NCBI GenBank assembly: GCA_003389325.1
Contig: QQVE01000046.1
Span: forward strand, 62,001 to 126,000
Direction of reading: 5' to 3'
DNA: 64,000 bases
DNA from: Planctomycetota bacterium
Lineage (GTDB): Bacteria > Planctomycetota > Planctomycetia > Pirellulales > PALSA-1355
Shown here piece after piece: positions 8,682 through 17,018 of the stretch. Made by a program: the position numbers and the translations under genes. The notes beneath the pieces are model-generated. The model searched no databases, was not told the DNA's origin, and was given only the letters and a program-made list of their open reading frames with translations. Each line of letters begins with the position of its first letter. The first letter of the stretch is position 1.

Positions 8682-9941
8682 TTAGCGCTTGCCGGCCACG
8701 CTGGCCGTGTCGGCCGGGCGGATTACGATGCGATCGCATCCCAGCGTGCCGGTGGCGCCCAGCAGGCCCACCGAAACCGTGGCGCCTCGCGCTTCGCGCG
8801 GCACGGTCAGATGACCGGTTTGCGGCCGCCAGTCGAAGCTGCCCCGCCAGGGACCGAGCGCCTGCTCGGCGACCACGCGCCGCTGTTCGTCGAAGAACGA
8901 AACGATCAACCGGGCCTCGCCGCCACCCGCGCTTTGAGGCGGGCCGGGTCGGATACCGTCGGCTTTCACCCAAGCCGTCACGATCAGCTTTCGCACGCGC
9001 CGTCCGTCGACGCCGAACGACTGCATGGCGTGCGAGCGTGTGCCCGCCGCTTCGCACTCAGCCAACAGATAGTGTCCGTCCGCCCCATTTGGTCCCCCGG
9101 AGGCGAGCTTGGCCTGCCGCAGGTAGTACCAGGCCGAGGGCTTGCCGGGGGCAAGCAGTTCCTCGAAGTCGCCGTTGGCCAGTGGCGTCAACGGTCGACC
9201 ATCTTGGCCGCCGCGCAGCGCTTCGGCCCGCCCAGTCATGGGCACAAAGTATGTGGGCTCGCGCGATTCGACCACCAGCCGGCCGTCCCGCTTGGTGAGC
9301 ACGCACAGATCCTGCTGATACCGCTCGCCGACGGGAATGATGATGCGTCCCCCCTCGCGCAACTGTTCCACCAGCGGCGCGGGCACTTTCTCGGGCGAGC
9401 AGGTGACGATGATCTTGTCGAACGGGGCATGTTCGGCCCAGCCCGCGAAACCGTCGCCAAAGCGCGGATGCACGTTGTCGTAGCCCAAGCGCTCGATCGT
9501 CTGCCGAGCCCGCTCGGCCAGCGGCTCCTGAATCTCGATGGTGTACACGTCAGCCACGAGTTGGCTGAGCACGGCGGCCTGGTAGCCGCTGCCGGTGCCG
9601 ATCTCGAGCACGCGGTCGGTGGGCTGAGGATCGAGCTGTTCGGTCATCCAGGCCACGATGAACGGCGGCGAGATCGTCTGCTGCTCGCCAATCGGCAACG
9701 CCGCATCGCGATATGCGTAGGGCTGCATGGCGGCAGGCACGAATTCGTGGCGCGGCACGGTGCGCATCGCGGCCAGAACCACCGGCTGCTTCACGCCGGC
9801 CGCCGCCACGCTCGACTCGACCATCCAGTTACGGGCCGCCGCGTACTCGCGGGGCGACTGTGCGCTTGCGGTCCGGGTGGCCGCCAGCAGCAGCATGCAG
9901 GCCAGCAGCGGCCGGATGATGAACTCCGTTTGGGGGACCAT
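8682..9941 (-). CDS. pcm: secreted protein-L-isoaspartate O-methyltransferase with C-terminal beta domain
   Basis: This is a 419-residue protein starting at ATG 9941 with GGAGGT upstream. A clear signal peptide (1-28, ending ASAQ) precedes the PIMT domain (about 30-235): PxxFVPxxMQPYAY, then the SAM-binding loop VLEIGTGSGYQ (about 111-121) and the IIVTCSPEKVP segment. PIMT methylates isoaspartyl residues so that damaged proteins can be repaired using S-adenosylmethionine. The family is normally about 210 residues and cytoplasmic. Here about 170 residues are added (from ~251), predicted to be beta-sandwich, resembling a carbohydrate-binding or discoidin-like domain. An exported SAM-dependent enzyme raises the question of where SAM comes from, so its substrate may not be isoaspartate. 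Confidence 0.85.
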   Translation of the reverse strand: MVPQTEFIIRPLLACMLLLAATRTASAQSPREYAAARNWMVESSVAAAGVKQPVVLAAMRTVPRHEFVPAAMQPYAYRDAALPIGEQQTISPPFIVAWMTEQLDPQPTDRVLEIGTGSGYQAAVLSQLVADVYTIEIQEPLAERARQTIERLGYDNVHPRFGDGFAGWAEHAPFDKIIVTCSPEKVPAPLVEQLREGGRIIIPVGERYQQDLCVLTKRDGRLVVESREPTYFVPMTGRAEALRGGQDGRPLTPLANGDFEELLAPGKPSAWYYLRQAKLASGGPNGADGHYLLAECEAAGTRSHAMQSFGVDGRRVRKLIVTAWVKADGIRPGPPQSAGGGEARLIVSFFDEQRRVVAEQALGPWRGSFDWRPQTGHLTVPREARGATVSVGLLGATGTLGCDRIVIRPADTASVAGKR

Positions 9942-10149
9942 ACATGCACCTCCAGGTTCGACCCGCGCGACGGGCACTATGTAGCGAAAAGGCTCTCCCC
10001 CCGGAAGATGAATCGTGGCCCAGACCAGGGCACGTTTAACGCCGGCCGGGCAGACGCTATCATCGGGGGACCGCGGCTTCGTCTGCGGTCGCACCAGAAC
10101 GATACGCTCCAGACCCCGCAGACCGCCCCCGCGGCACCGAATCGCCCCG

Positions 10150-11316
10150 ATGCAGCCCTCCCGTCGCATGCAGGCCGTGCAGCAGCCGATCATCCCGGTC
10201 GTGGGCGAATGGATCCGCCGGCACCCGGGCACGATCTCGTTGGGCCAGGGGGTGGTGCACTATGGTCCGCCGCCGGAGGCCACCGAAGCCATCGGACGGT
10301 TTCTGGCCGATCCAGCCAATCACAAGTACAAGTCGGTCGAGGGCATTCCGGAGTTGGTCGCCGCGCTTGAGCAGAAGCTGGCGGACGAGAACGGCATCGT
10401 CGTCGAACCCGGCAGCCGCGTGGTGGTCACGGCCGGGGGGAACATGGCGTTCTTCAACGCCCTGCTGGCCATCGCTGACCCGGGCGACGAGATCGTGCTG
10501 CTGACGCCCTACTACTTCAACCACGAGATGGCCGTGACCATGGTCAACTGCCGGGCCGTCTGCGTTCCGCTCGACGAAAACGATCAGATCGACCTGGCCG
10601 CCCTGCGCGGCGCGCTCACCGACCGCACGCGGGCGATCGTCACCATCTCGCCCAACAATCCCTCGGGCGCCGTCTACCCCGAGGCGACGCTGCGGGAAGT
10701 GAACGATCTGTGCCGCCAGCGGAAAATCTTCCACATTCACGACGAGGCGTACGAATACTTCGTGTACGAGGATGCCAAGCACTTCTCGCCCGGATCGCTG
10801 CCTGGGGCGGGCGAGCACACGATTTCGCTGTTCTCGTTTTCCAAGGCGTACGGCTTCGCCAGTTGGCGGATCGGCTACATGGTCATCCCCGAGGCGTTGG
10901 CGGTATCGGTTCGCAAAGCGCAGGATACGGACCTGATTTGTCCGCCCGTGATCTCGCAGTTCGCGGCGCTGGGAGCCCTGTCGGCCGGCAAGGACTACCG
11001 CCGCGGCAACGTCCAGCGCGTGGCCGACGTGCGACAGATGGTGCTGACCGAGTTGGATGCAGTGCGGTCGTTTTGCCAGATTCCGCCGGCGCTGGGAGCG
11101 TTCTACCTGTTGATGCGCGTCGATACCAACGTCGACCCGATGGCCGTGGTCGAGCGCCTGATCAGCGAGTTCGGCGTGGCGGTGATCCCTGGCACGACGT
11201 TCGGCATCGAGCGGGGTTGCTACTTGCGCGTGGCGTACGGAGCGCTCGAGCGCGATTCGATCGCCGAAGGAGTGGGCCGGCTGGTGCGCGGACTCAAAGC
11301 CATCGTGGAGAAATAG
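10150..11316 (+). CDS. class I/II pyridoxal-phosphate aminotransferase
   Basis: This is a 388-residue protein. I start at ATG 10150; a second ATG at 10168 is also possible and neither has a good ribosome binding site. Features of fold-type I aminotransferases are visible: SLGQGVVHYGPP near the N terminus, VTAGGNMAF, ISPNNPSG, the PLP lysine in SFSKAYGF (Lys232), and WRIGY. The stop is four bases before a nitrilase-superfamily gene of the omega-amidase type. In several bacteria and in eukaryotes a glutamine- or methionine-using transaminase is paired with omega-amidase, which destroys the 2-oxoglutaramate formed and drives the reaction forward. The exact amino donor cannot be read from the sequence. 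Confidence 0.88.
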   Translation: MQPSRRMQAVQQPIIPVVGEWIRRHPGTISLGQGVVHYGPPPEATEAIGRFLADPANHKYKSVEGIPELVAALEQKLADENGIVVEPGSRVVVTAGGNMAFFNALLAIADPGDEIVLLTPYYFNHEMAVTMVNCRAVCVPLDENDQIDLAALRGALTDRTRAIVTISPNNPSGAVYPEATLREVNDLCRQRKIFHIHDEAYEYFVYEDAKHFSPGSLPGAGEHTISLFSFSKAYGFASWRIGYMVIPEALAVSVRKAQDTDLICPPVISQFAALGALSAGKDYRRGNVQRVADVRQMVLTELDAVRSFCQIPPALGAFYLLMRVDTNVDPMAVVERLISEFGVAVIPGTTFGIERGCYLRVAYGALERDSIAEGVGRLVRGLKAIVEK

Positions 11317-11320
11317 CCCA

Positions 11321-12097
11321 ATGCAAATCGTCGCCTGCCAGACCGACATCGTGTGGGAAGACAAGCCGGCCAACCATGAGCGCGTGGCTGACATGCTGCG
11401 CGACGTGGCGATCGATCGAGGGGCGCTCGTGATCCTGCCCGAGATGTTTGCCGTGGGATTCAGCATGAACGCCGAGGCGCTGGCCGAAAACCACGAGGGC
11501 CCGACGCACACATTCCTGCGAGAGCTGGCGCAAGAAAAGCAGGTATTCGTTTTCGGCGGCGTCGTCACGCGCACTTCCGGCACCGGCTGCCGCAATGAGG
11601 CGGTCGTGTTCGGGCCCGAGGGCCAAGTGGTGGCCCGCTACGCCAAGACGCACCCCTTCACGCTTGCCGGCGAGAACGATGCCTATGAAGCCGGAAGTGA
11701 CGTGACGACGTTTTCCTGGGGCGAGTTCACCGTGGCCCCTTTCATCTGCTACGACCTTCGCTTTCCGGAGGTCTTTCGCCGGGCGGTGAGGCGGGGCGCC
11801 GATCTGATGGTCGTGGTGGCAAGCTGGCCGCAGGTGCGCCAAGCACACTGGGCGGCGCTATTGCGGGCGCGGGCGATCGAAAACCAGTGTTACGTCGTGG
11901 GCGTCAATCGCGTCGGCACCGATCCCAACACGAGCTATGCGGGAGGCAGCGTGGTCGTCGCTTTCGACGGCGAAACGCTGGCCGAGGCCGACGATGGCGC
12001 GCAGGTGCTGGTAGCCGAAATCGAGCGTGGTCCGCTGGTGGAGTTTCGGCAGAAACTGCCGTTTTTGGCGGACATTCGCGAGGAGTTCGTCCCGTAG
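11321..12097 (+). CDS. nitrilase-superfamily omega-amidase (YafV-like)
   Basis: This is a 258-residue cytoplasmic enzyme starting four bases after the aminotransferase stop, so the two are almost certainly one operon. The catalytic triad of the carbon-nitrogen hydrolases is present: Glu41 (ILPEMF), Lys109 (YAKTHPF) and Cys143 (FICYDLRFPE). Length and motifs match the omega-amidase/YafV branch, which hydrolyses 2-oxoglutaramate or 2-oxosuccinamate to the 2-oxo acid and ammonia. Together with the upstream transaminase it would form a glutamine transaminase-omega-amidase cycle, often used for methionine salvage. Another small-amide substrate remains possible. Confidence 0.88.
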   Translation: MQIVACQTDIVWEDKPANHERVADMLRDVAIDRGALVILPEMFAVGFSMNAEALAENHEGPTHTFLRELAQEKQVFVFGGVVTRTSGTGCRNEAVVFGPEGQVVARYAKTHPFTLAGENDAYEAGSDVTTFSWGEFTVAPFICYDLRFPEVFRRAVRRGADLMVVVASWPQVRQAHWAALLRARAIENQCYVVGVNRVGTDPNTSYAGGSVVVAFDGETLAEADDGAQVLVAEIERGPLVEFRQKLPFLADIREEFVP

Positions 12098-12249
12098 CAC
12101 CGAGCGGCGAGAGGCGGCGAAATTGCCCGGCCGCTCCCCTTTTCCCCCGTCATTTCGTGCGGGTACACTGAAAGGATGCGAGCCGCCCCCCACGGCGCGT
12201 AGGCGTGAATGAGTTTTTTGAGTCGTCTTCATTAGTAGGAAGTGGCGCC

Positions 12250-13194
12250 ATGAAGCAATGTCGTTTCTTCTCGACGGCGTGGGTCCTGGCAGTCTTGCTG
12301 CTGGCGGCAAGCACCGCCGAGGCCGCCAAGTGGTCCCGCGACCGCGACATCATCTACGGCCGTAAGTACGGCACGGCCTTGACGATGGACGTGTTCCGAC
12401 CCGCCGAACCCAACGGCGCGGGTGTGATCGTCTGCATTAGCGGCGGCTGGGTCTCAAAGCACGAGAACATCAACCCGATCTTCGCCACGGAGTTCCTCAA
12501 GCGCGGCTACACCGTGTTTGCCGTGGTCCACGGCAGCCAACCCAAGTTCACTATTCCCGAGTGCGTGTCCGACATCCATCGCGCCGTGCGCTACATTCGC
12601 ACCCACGCCGATGAGTACGACATTGATCCGGAGCGGATCGGCATCACCGGCGCCTCGGCCGGCGGGCACTTGTCGTTGATGCTCGGTTGCGCGGGCGATG
12701 AGGGCGATCCCGACGCCAACGATCCGGTCGATCGGGCCAGCAGTTGCGTGCAGGCGGTGGCTTGCTTCTTTCCGCCGACCGACTTTTTGAACTACGGCAA
12801 GCCGGGCGTGAAGTCGCTAGGCATCGAGCCCAACCACCAGTTTAAGGCCCCCTTCGATTTCCGCGAACAGGACCCGAACACCAAGCTGTTCGTGCCGGTC
12901 GACCTGGCGACGCGCGAGGAAATCTGCAAGGAGATGTCGCCGATCTACCACGTCGACGAAGGCGACGCCCCGACACTGATCCTGCACGGCGACGCCGATG
13001 AACTGGTGCCGCTGCAACAGTCGGAGATCATCGTCGAGAAATTCAAGGAAGCCGGCGTGCCGGTGGAGTTGATCGTCAAGAAAGGCGCCGGGCACGGCAT
13101 TTGGCCCAGCATGTTGACGACCGACTTTGCCACGATCGCCACCTGGTTCGACGAGCACTTGAAGCCGGCGGCCACGGCCCAGGCAGGCAACTAG
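12250..13194 (+). CDS. secreted alpha/beta-hydrolase (acetyl-esterase/lipase type)
   Basis: This is a 314-residue protein starting at ATG 12250 behind AGGAAG, with a signal peptide ending near residue 26 (STAEA). The alpha/beta-hydrolase triad can be placed: Ser136 in GASAGG, Asp250 in HGDADELVP, His282 in GAGHGIW. The family (BD-FAE-like/Aes-like) removes acetyl or feruloyl esters from polysaccharides or small esters. It is a clear relative of the C-terminal domain of the fused acylase at 22542-25517, sharing GASAGGHL, FFPPT(D/N)FL, HGDAD-LVPL and the AGVP-ELIVKKG segment. It ends before a strong bidirectional terminator. Confidence 0.9.
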   Translation: MKQCRFFSTAWVLAVLLLAASTAEAAKWSRDRDIIYGRKYGTALTMDVFRPAEPNGAGVIVCISGGWVSKHENINPIFATEFLKRGYTVFAVVHGSQPKFTIPECVSDIHRAVRYIRTHADEYDIDPERIGITGASAGGHLSLMLGCAGDEGDPDANDPVDRASSCVQAVACFFPPTDFLNYGKPGVKSLGIEPNHQFKAPFDFREQDPNTKLFVPVDLATREEICKEMSPIYHVDEGDAPTLILHGDADELVPLQQSEIIVEKFKEAGVPVELIVKKGAGHGIWPSMLTTDFATIATWFDEHLKPAATAQAGN

Positions 13195-13220
13195 CAGACC
13201 TGCAAAGTAAGAAAGAAAGA

Positions 13221-13257
13221 CGCCGGGTCGAAACGGCTCCGACCCGGCGTTTGCTTT
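13221..13257. terminator. bidirectional intrinsic terminator
   Basis: A 10-bp perfect GC-rich stem (13221-13230 with 13240-13249) and a 9-base loop are followed on the plus strand by TTTGCTTT. On the minus strand it is followed by a T-rich tract (complement of GTAAGAAAGAAAGA). It lies between the convergent genes ending at 13194 (+) and 13280 (-), so it can stop both transcripts. Confidence 0.85.
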
Positions 13258-13279
13258 GCGCTGAAGTCATTGGCGGCCG

Positions 13280-13606
13280 CTATCTCTGCAGCCAGAACGA
13301 GAAGTTGCGTCCAGCCAGGCCGAACCCGAGCTGCGGGAAAGTCGGATACACCGGTTGGACGTAGGGCGGATAGGCCACTACGGCCGGACGCGGCCCGCAC
13401 GGCGGACGTCGCGGTCTGCAGGGCGGACGTCGGGGTCTGCGGTAGCCCGAACTCCAAATCGGCCCATGACCGTGCCAATGGCCGTGCCGGACGGCCGGCG
13501 GACCGCACGGCCGACCGCGCCAATGTGGTCCCCCGGCCAGTGCCGATTGGGTTCCCGCAAAAGCCAAGACTGCCAAACAAGCCATAACCGTTATCGCGCG
13601 TCGCAT
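13280..13606 (-). CDS. small secreted His/Arg/Pro-rich protein
   Basis: This is a 108-residue product starting at ATG 13606 with AAGGAG upstream and a signal peptide (1-24, ending SALA). The mature part carries a short His cluster (HGHWHGHG), then Arg-Pro-Pro-Cys repeats and a Tyr/Pro/Phe-rich tail (YPPYVQPVYPTFPQLGFG). I recognise no family. The composition suggests a small, possibly metal-binding cell-envelope protein. It has its own ribosome binding site and terminator, so it is probably a single-gene unit. Confidence 0.7.
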   Translation of the reverse strand: MRRAITVMACLAVLAFAGTQSALAGGPHWRGRPCGPPAVRHGHWHGHGPIWSSGYRRPRRPPCRPRRPPCGPRPAVVAYPPYVQPVYPTFPQLGFGLAGRNFSFWLQR

Positions 13607-13892
13607 GGCGAACTCCTTTACGTACGGTGTGTTGGCCGTACACGACGGCCGTGGGTCACTCCCCTCGACCGAATACCTAACGCACGGCGCGTGCCAAAGA
13701 GGTTGCCGCGAAACAAAACGCGATTTTTGCCCGGCTTTTGCCGACAAGCACGCGATTGCGCTGCAAGCCGAGCGCGAACGAAATGCGCCCTCGATTTGAC
13801 GGCAAGGCGATGCGACACCGAGCGCACCCTGCGAGTACCGAAACTCGAAGGTGCCATTGCGGAGCGAGCTGAACGCAATCGCTACGCTTCGG

Positions 13893-14654
13893 CTAGTCAA
13901 GCGTCTTGACGCGGATGTTGCGATAGCGAACGTACTCGTTCGTCAGATCGCCGCCGCCACCGTGAACCTGCAGCGCAATCCCACCGGTGTCGCCCAGGCG
14001 TTTCTCGGTATCCTCGAACTCCATGAATCGCACCCCGTTAATCCAGGTGACGATTCTCGGTGGGTTGCCTACGATGCGGGCCCGGAGTTCGTTCCACTCG
14101 CCGTGCTTCCAGAAGCTGGGCCACTCCTCTGGCGAAACCGGCAGCGGAAACGGACATTCCTGCTGGCGAATCTCGGTGACCTTGTCCAGGAAGCTGAAGT
14201 TGCGCAGGTGAATGCCGCCCGGCAGGCCTTCGCCGTAGACGCCGGCCAGGTTGCCGCCGGCGTGGTAGTCGATCATGTACTGATACGCCTGCCCGCGCTC
14301 GGTGCTGCGCAGAAAGAGGCCGCTGTCGGGCACGAAGTCGTTGTTCATTTCGAGCGCGACTTCGAAGTCGCCGTACTTCTTGTCGGTGATCACGATGCCG
14401 CCGTTGCCGGGAATGTCCTGGCTGCCTGTGATTGCTCCTTCCTCGACGACCCAGCGGCCGCCGGATTGGTTCTTACTCGCGCGGGAGTGGCCACTCTGGG
14501 CACTGACGTGCCAGCCGTCGAGCGTGCGGCCGTCGAAGATCGACACAAACCCCTCGTCGCTAAACTTCTCGACCTTGTATTCCGCGCCCCGGGCCGTCGA
14601 CATCGCGGCAAGAACGGCGGCCGCCACGAGCAGCGGGAGAATGGCGACGCGCAT
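13893..14654 (-). CDS. secreted DUF1080 (3-keto-disaccharide hydrolase-type) protein
   Basis: This is a 253-residue protein. I prefer ATG 14654 (AGGAG eleven bases upstream) over the GTG at 14666, which is too close to that site. A signal peptide ends around residue 24. The domain opens with FVSIFDGRTLDGWH and has a laminin-G-like beta-sandwich pattern (GGIVITDKKYGDFEVALEM, GLFLRS, WNELRARIVG). DUF1080 proteins are abundant in planctomycetes. Some members act on 3-keto-glycosides made by Gfo/Idh-type oxidoreductases. The gene immediately upstream is such an oxidoreductase, 51 bp away on the same strand, so a joint role in sugar oxidation and cleavage is likely. Confidence 0.88.
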   Translation of the reverse strand: MRVAILPLLVAAAVLAAMSTARGAEYKVEKFSDEGFVSIFDGRTLDGWHVSAQSGHSRASKNQSGGRWVVEEGAITGSQDIPGNGGIVITDKKYGDFEVALEMNNDFVPDSGLFLRSTERGQAYQYMIDYHAGGNLAGVYGEGLPGGIHLRNFSFLDKVTEIRQQECPFPLPVSPEEWPSFWKHGEWNELRARIVGNPPRIVTWINGVRFMEFEDTEKRLGDTGGIALQVHGGGGDLTNEYVRYRNIRVKTLD

Positions 14655-14705
14655 CGTGTAGTTCACTCCTGGTGCAAGTCGTTTGGAGTAGCCGCGCCGC
14701 TCCAG

Positions 14706-15992
14706 CTAGATCTTCCACGGGTCGCGCGGCTCGCGATTCAGTAGGACGTTGGCTTCGTCATCGTTCTCGAAGCGCTCTTTCTGCGGGTCCCACACGAGCG
14801 GGCGGCGCAGTTGGTAGCCGAGGTTCGCCAGATGGCACACTGTCGCCGAGCGGTGCCCAACTTCTACGTCGCAGATCGGCAGCTTGCGCGTCTTGATCGC
14901 CTCGAGCCAGTTGCGGCCGTGGTTGTCCGAGGGCGGGGCGTGCCAGTCGCCTTCCTTCAGTGGTGTCTTGGCGATTTCGGCCGGCGAGCTCTCCAGGTGG
15001 CCGCGGCTGACGTTGATCGTGCCCAGTTCGCCCTCGAACGTGCAGTCGGTCGGCCCGCCGTGAAACATCTCGACGCCATTGGCGTACGTGAACTTGAGCC
15101 CGCTCGTGGCTTCGCCGCTGGGAGGCTCGACCTTGACCGGTCCACTGCCGTCCATGTCGAGCGCCCACTGGGCGATGTCGAAGTGGTGGGCGCCCATGTC
15201 CGCCAGCGCTCCGCCGGCATACTCGCGATAGTTACGAAACGCCGGAAAGTGTTTGTGCACGCCCTTGGGACAAAGGATCTCGTTGTAGCCGCGCCACGGC
15301 GCTTGCCCCAGCCACATGTCCCAATCGGTTCCCTCGGGCACGTCCTCTTCAGGCAGGTCGCATGGCACCGGTGGTCCGCCCACGCCGATGCGAATCGTCT
15401 TCACCTTGCCGATCCGCCCATTGCGAACCAGTTCGACCGCCTTGCGAAAGTGCCCGCCGAACTCACTGCGCTGCTGGCTGCCCGTTTGAAAGATGATGTT
15501 GTTGGCCCGCACCTCGTCGACCAGGTGGCGACCTTCGCCGATGGTGAGCGTCAGCGGCTTCTCGCAGTAAATGTCCTTCCCGGCCCGCGCGGCCAGAATC
15601 GCTCCGGGCACGTGCCAGTGATCGGGCGTGGCGATCAGCACGGCGTCTAGCCCGTCGAGTGCCAGCAGCTCGCGAAAATCATTGAAGGCCTGGCAGCCTT
15701 GGTACGTGCCTGCCTTTGCGTCGTCGGCATACCGCTGGTCGACCATGGCCTGGCTGTGATCGCGCCGCTCGGCGACGACGTCGCATACGGCCACGATCTG
15801 CACGTCGCCGTAATCGAGAAAACGCTTCAAGTGATGCCCGCGGCCCATCGTGCCCACGCCGATTACACCGAGCGTCAACCGCTCGTTGGCCGCGGCGCGG
15901 GCCTTGGGCAGCGACGTGAGGATCGTCGGCGCAGCGACCGTGGCGGCTGCCACTCCCTGGACAAAACGACGGCGAGACAGTCGGCTTGGCAT
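14706..15992 (-). CDS. Tat-exported Gfo/Idh/MocA family oxidoreductase
   Basis: This is a 428-residue protein. ATG 15992 (AAGGA nine bases upstream) is preferred to 16001, which overlaps that site. It opens with a twin-arginine signal (SRRRFVQG plus a hydrophobic stretch), so it is folded with its cofactor before export. The Rossmann NAD(P) motif is GVIGVGTMGRGHH, the conserved lysine lies in CEKPL, and a MGAHHFDIAQWALD segment follows. The family oxidises or reduces sugars and inositols; exported members in planctomycetes often sit beside DUF1080 proteins, as here. Which hydroxyl or substrate is oxidised is not visible. Confidence 0.92.
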   Translation of the reverse strand: MPSRLSRRRFVQGVAAATVAAPTILTSLPKARAAANERLTLGVIGVGTMGRGHHLKRFLDYGDVQIVAVCDVVAERRDHSQAMVDQRYADDAKAGTYQGCQAFNDFRELLALDGLDAVLIATPDHWHVPGAILAARAGKDIYCEKPLTLTIGEGRHLVDEVRANNIIFQTGSQQRSEFGGHFRKAVELVRNGRIGKVKTIRIGVGGPPVPCDLPEEDVPEGTDWDMWLGQAPWRGYNEILCPKGVHKHFPAFRNYREYAGGALADMGAHHFDIAQWALDMDGSGPVKVEPPSGEATSGLKFTYANGVEMFHGGPTDCTFEGELGTINVSRGHLESSPAEIAKTPLKEGDWHAPPSDNHGRNWLEAIKTRKLPICDVEVGHRSATVCHLANLGYQLRRPLVWDPQKERFENDDEANVLLNREPRDPWKI

Positions 15993-16144
15993 GGCGGGCA
16001 TCCTTCACACAAGGCGGGCGTGGAGTGGAGGTTGGCATGCCGAAGCGTGAGGGCGCTGTCGGCACCGCCAGAATACTTGCCGAGCAGGCGGGATGCAATT
16101 ACGCCCCGTCGTACCCATCGCCGGCGTCTCCCTTGGGAGATGCC

Positions 16145-16621
16145 TCAGTCGCCGGTGCCGATGTCGTCGTTCATGGCTTCCAGAATCAAGTCGCGTTCCT
16201 GCGATTCGTGTTCGCGGAAGCGGACTTGAAAGCGGCGATAGTCGCCGGCTAAGCCGCCCAGCAAGGTTTTGGGCTGCTCGTGATACAAGAGCTGTTCAGA
16301 CATCTCCGCCAGCCGGCATAGCTCGCCGAACAGCTCGAAGTGCTGTCCTTGCAGCCGCTCGGCGCGGCGGCACAGGTGCGGGGCGATGCTGATGGCGTCC
16401 TCGTAGTAGCCGTAGGCTTCTTCCAGCGAGAAGTGCATCGCCAACTGGTCGCGCAGCTTGCTGAACATTTCGACCAGCCGCTTGTATTCGATCTCCTCGG
16501 GCCCCGAGCGGTCGAGCATGGCAGAGGTGTGGTGCATCAACTGCCGCAACTCGTGATGGTCCTCCTTGATTTCCTGCAGGAATGCAGGGTTGATCGAGAC
16601 CATGCGCATTGCAATCGCCAT
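16145..16621 (-). CDS. hemerythrin HHE-domain protein
   Basis: This is a 158-residue protein starting at ATG 16621 with AGGAGGG upstream. It is all-helical with the spaced His/Glu ligands of the hemerythrin fold: KEDHHELRQLMHH (about 19-31), HFSLEEAYGYYE (~63-74), GQHFELFGEL and FREHESQERD near the C terminus. Such proteins bind a di-iron centre and sense or store oxygen, or help repair iron centres. It has no signal peptide. The neighbours give no pathway; it appears to be transcribed on its own, from the gap to its right. Confidence 0.8.
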   Translation of the reverse strand: MAIAMRMVSINPAFLQEIKEDHHELRQLMHHTSAMLDRSGPEEIEYKRLVEMFSKLRDQLAMHFSLEEAYGYYEDAISIAPHLCRRAERLQGQHFELFGELCRLAEMSEQLLYHEQPKTLLGGLAGDYRRFQVRFREHESQERDLILEAMNDDIGTGD

Positions 16622-17018
16622 GTCGCCCTCCTGTGATTAAACGGCTCGCATTGCCCGCACGTGTTAACCCTCTCCAACTCTTGCCAGTCCCGGAAGCGCC
16701 CAAAGCGCGCCCCGAGATCAGCGGGCTTCGCCGGAGTTGCCGCCAGCGCCTCGGGGACACCGGTCGGCCTACGCATTTGAAAAACAGGCCACGGATCAGC
16801 GACCTGGTAACGCTAGAGAGGATTCAACGTAAATGTAGTATCCATCTCGCGGAGTTGTCAAATAATCGATCGGGTGGCAGCCCCGCTAGCCATACGGGGT
16901 GGAGGGTTTCGACGGCGTACGCCGGCACGACCGCTACCGGGGGAACCGCGGCAGTAGAAACGGCGCGCCGTTTGCGTGCCAAATAGGAGCTCGGGCGCCG
17001 ATCGCCCGGGCACGGCCC
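16622..17018. other. 397-bp gap with hairpins
   Basis: No gene is seen. It should hold the hemerythrin promoter (not clear to me). Two stem signals follow the phosphatase gene that ends at 17019: an imperfect 9-bp stem (16989-16997 with 17003-17011), and a perfect 16-base palindrome AAACGGCGCGCCGTTT at 16958-16973. Together they may form a weak terminator. Confidence 0.4.

Noticed and set aside
10060..11595. 511-residue open frame antisense to the aminotransferase and amidase
   Set aside because: It covers parts of two genes with intact catalytic motifs on the other strand.
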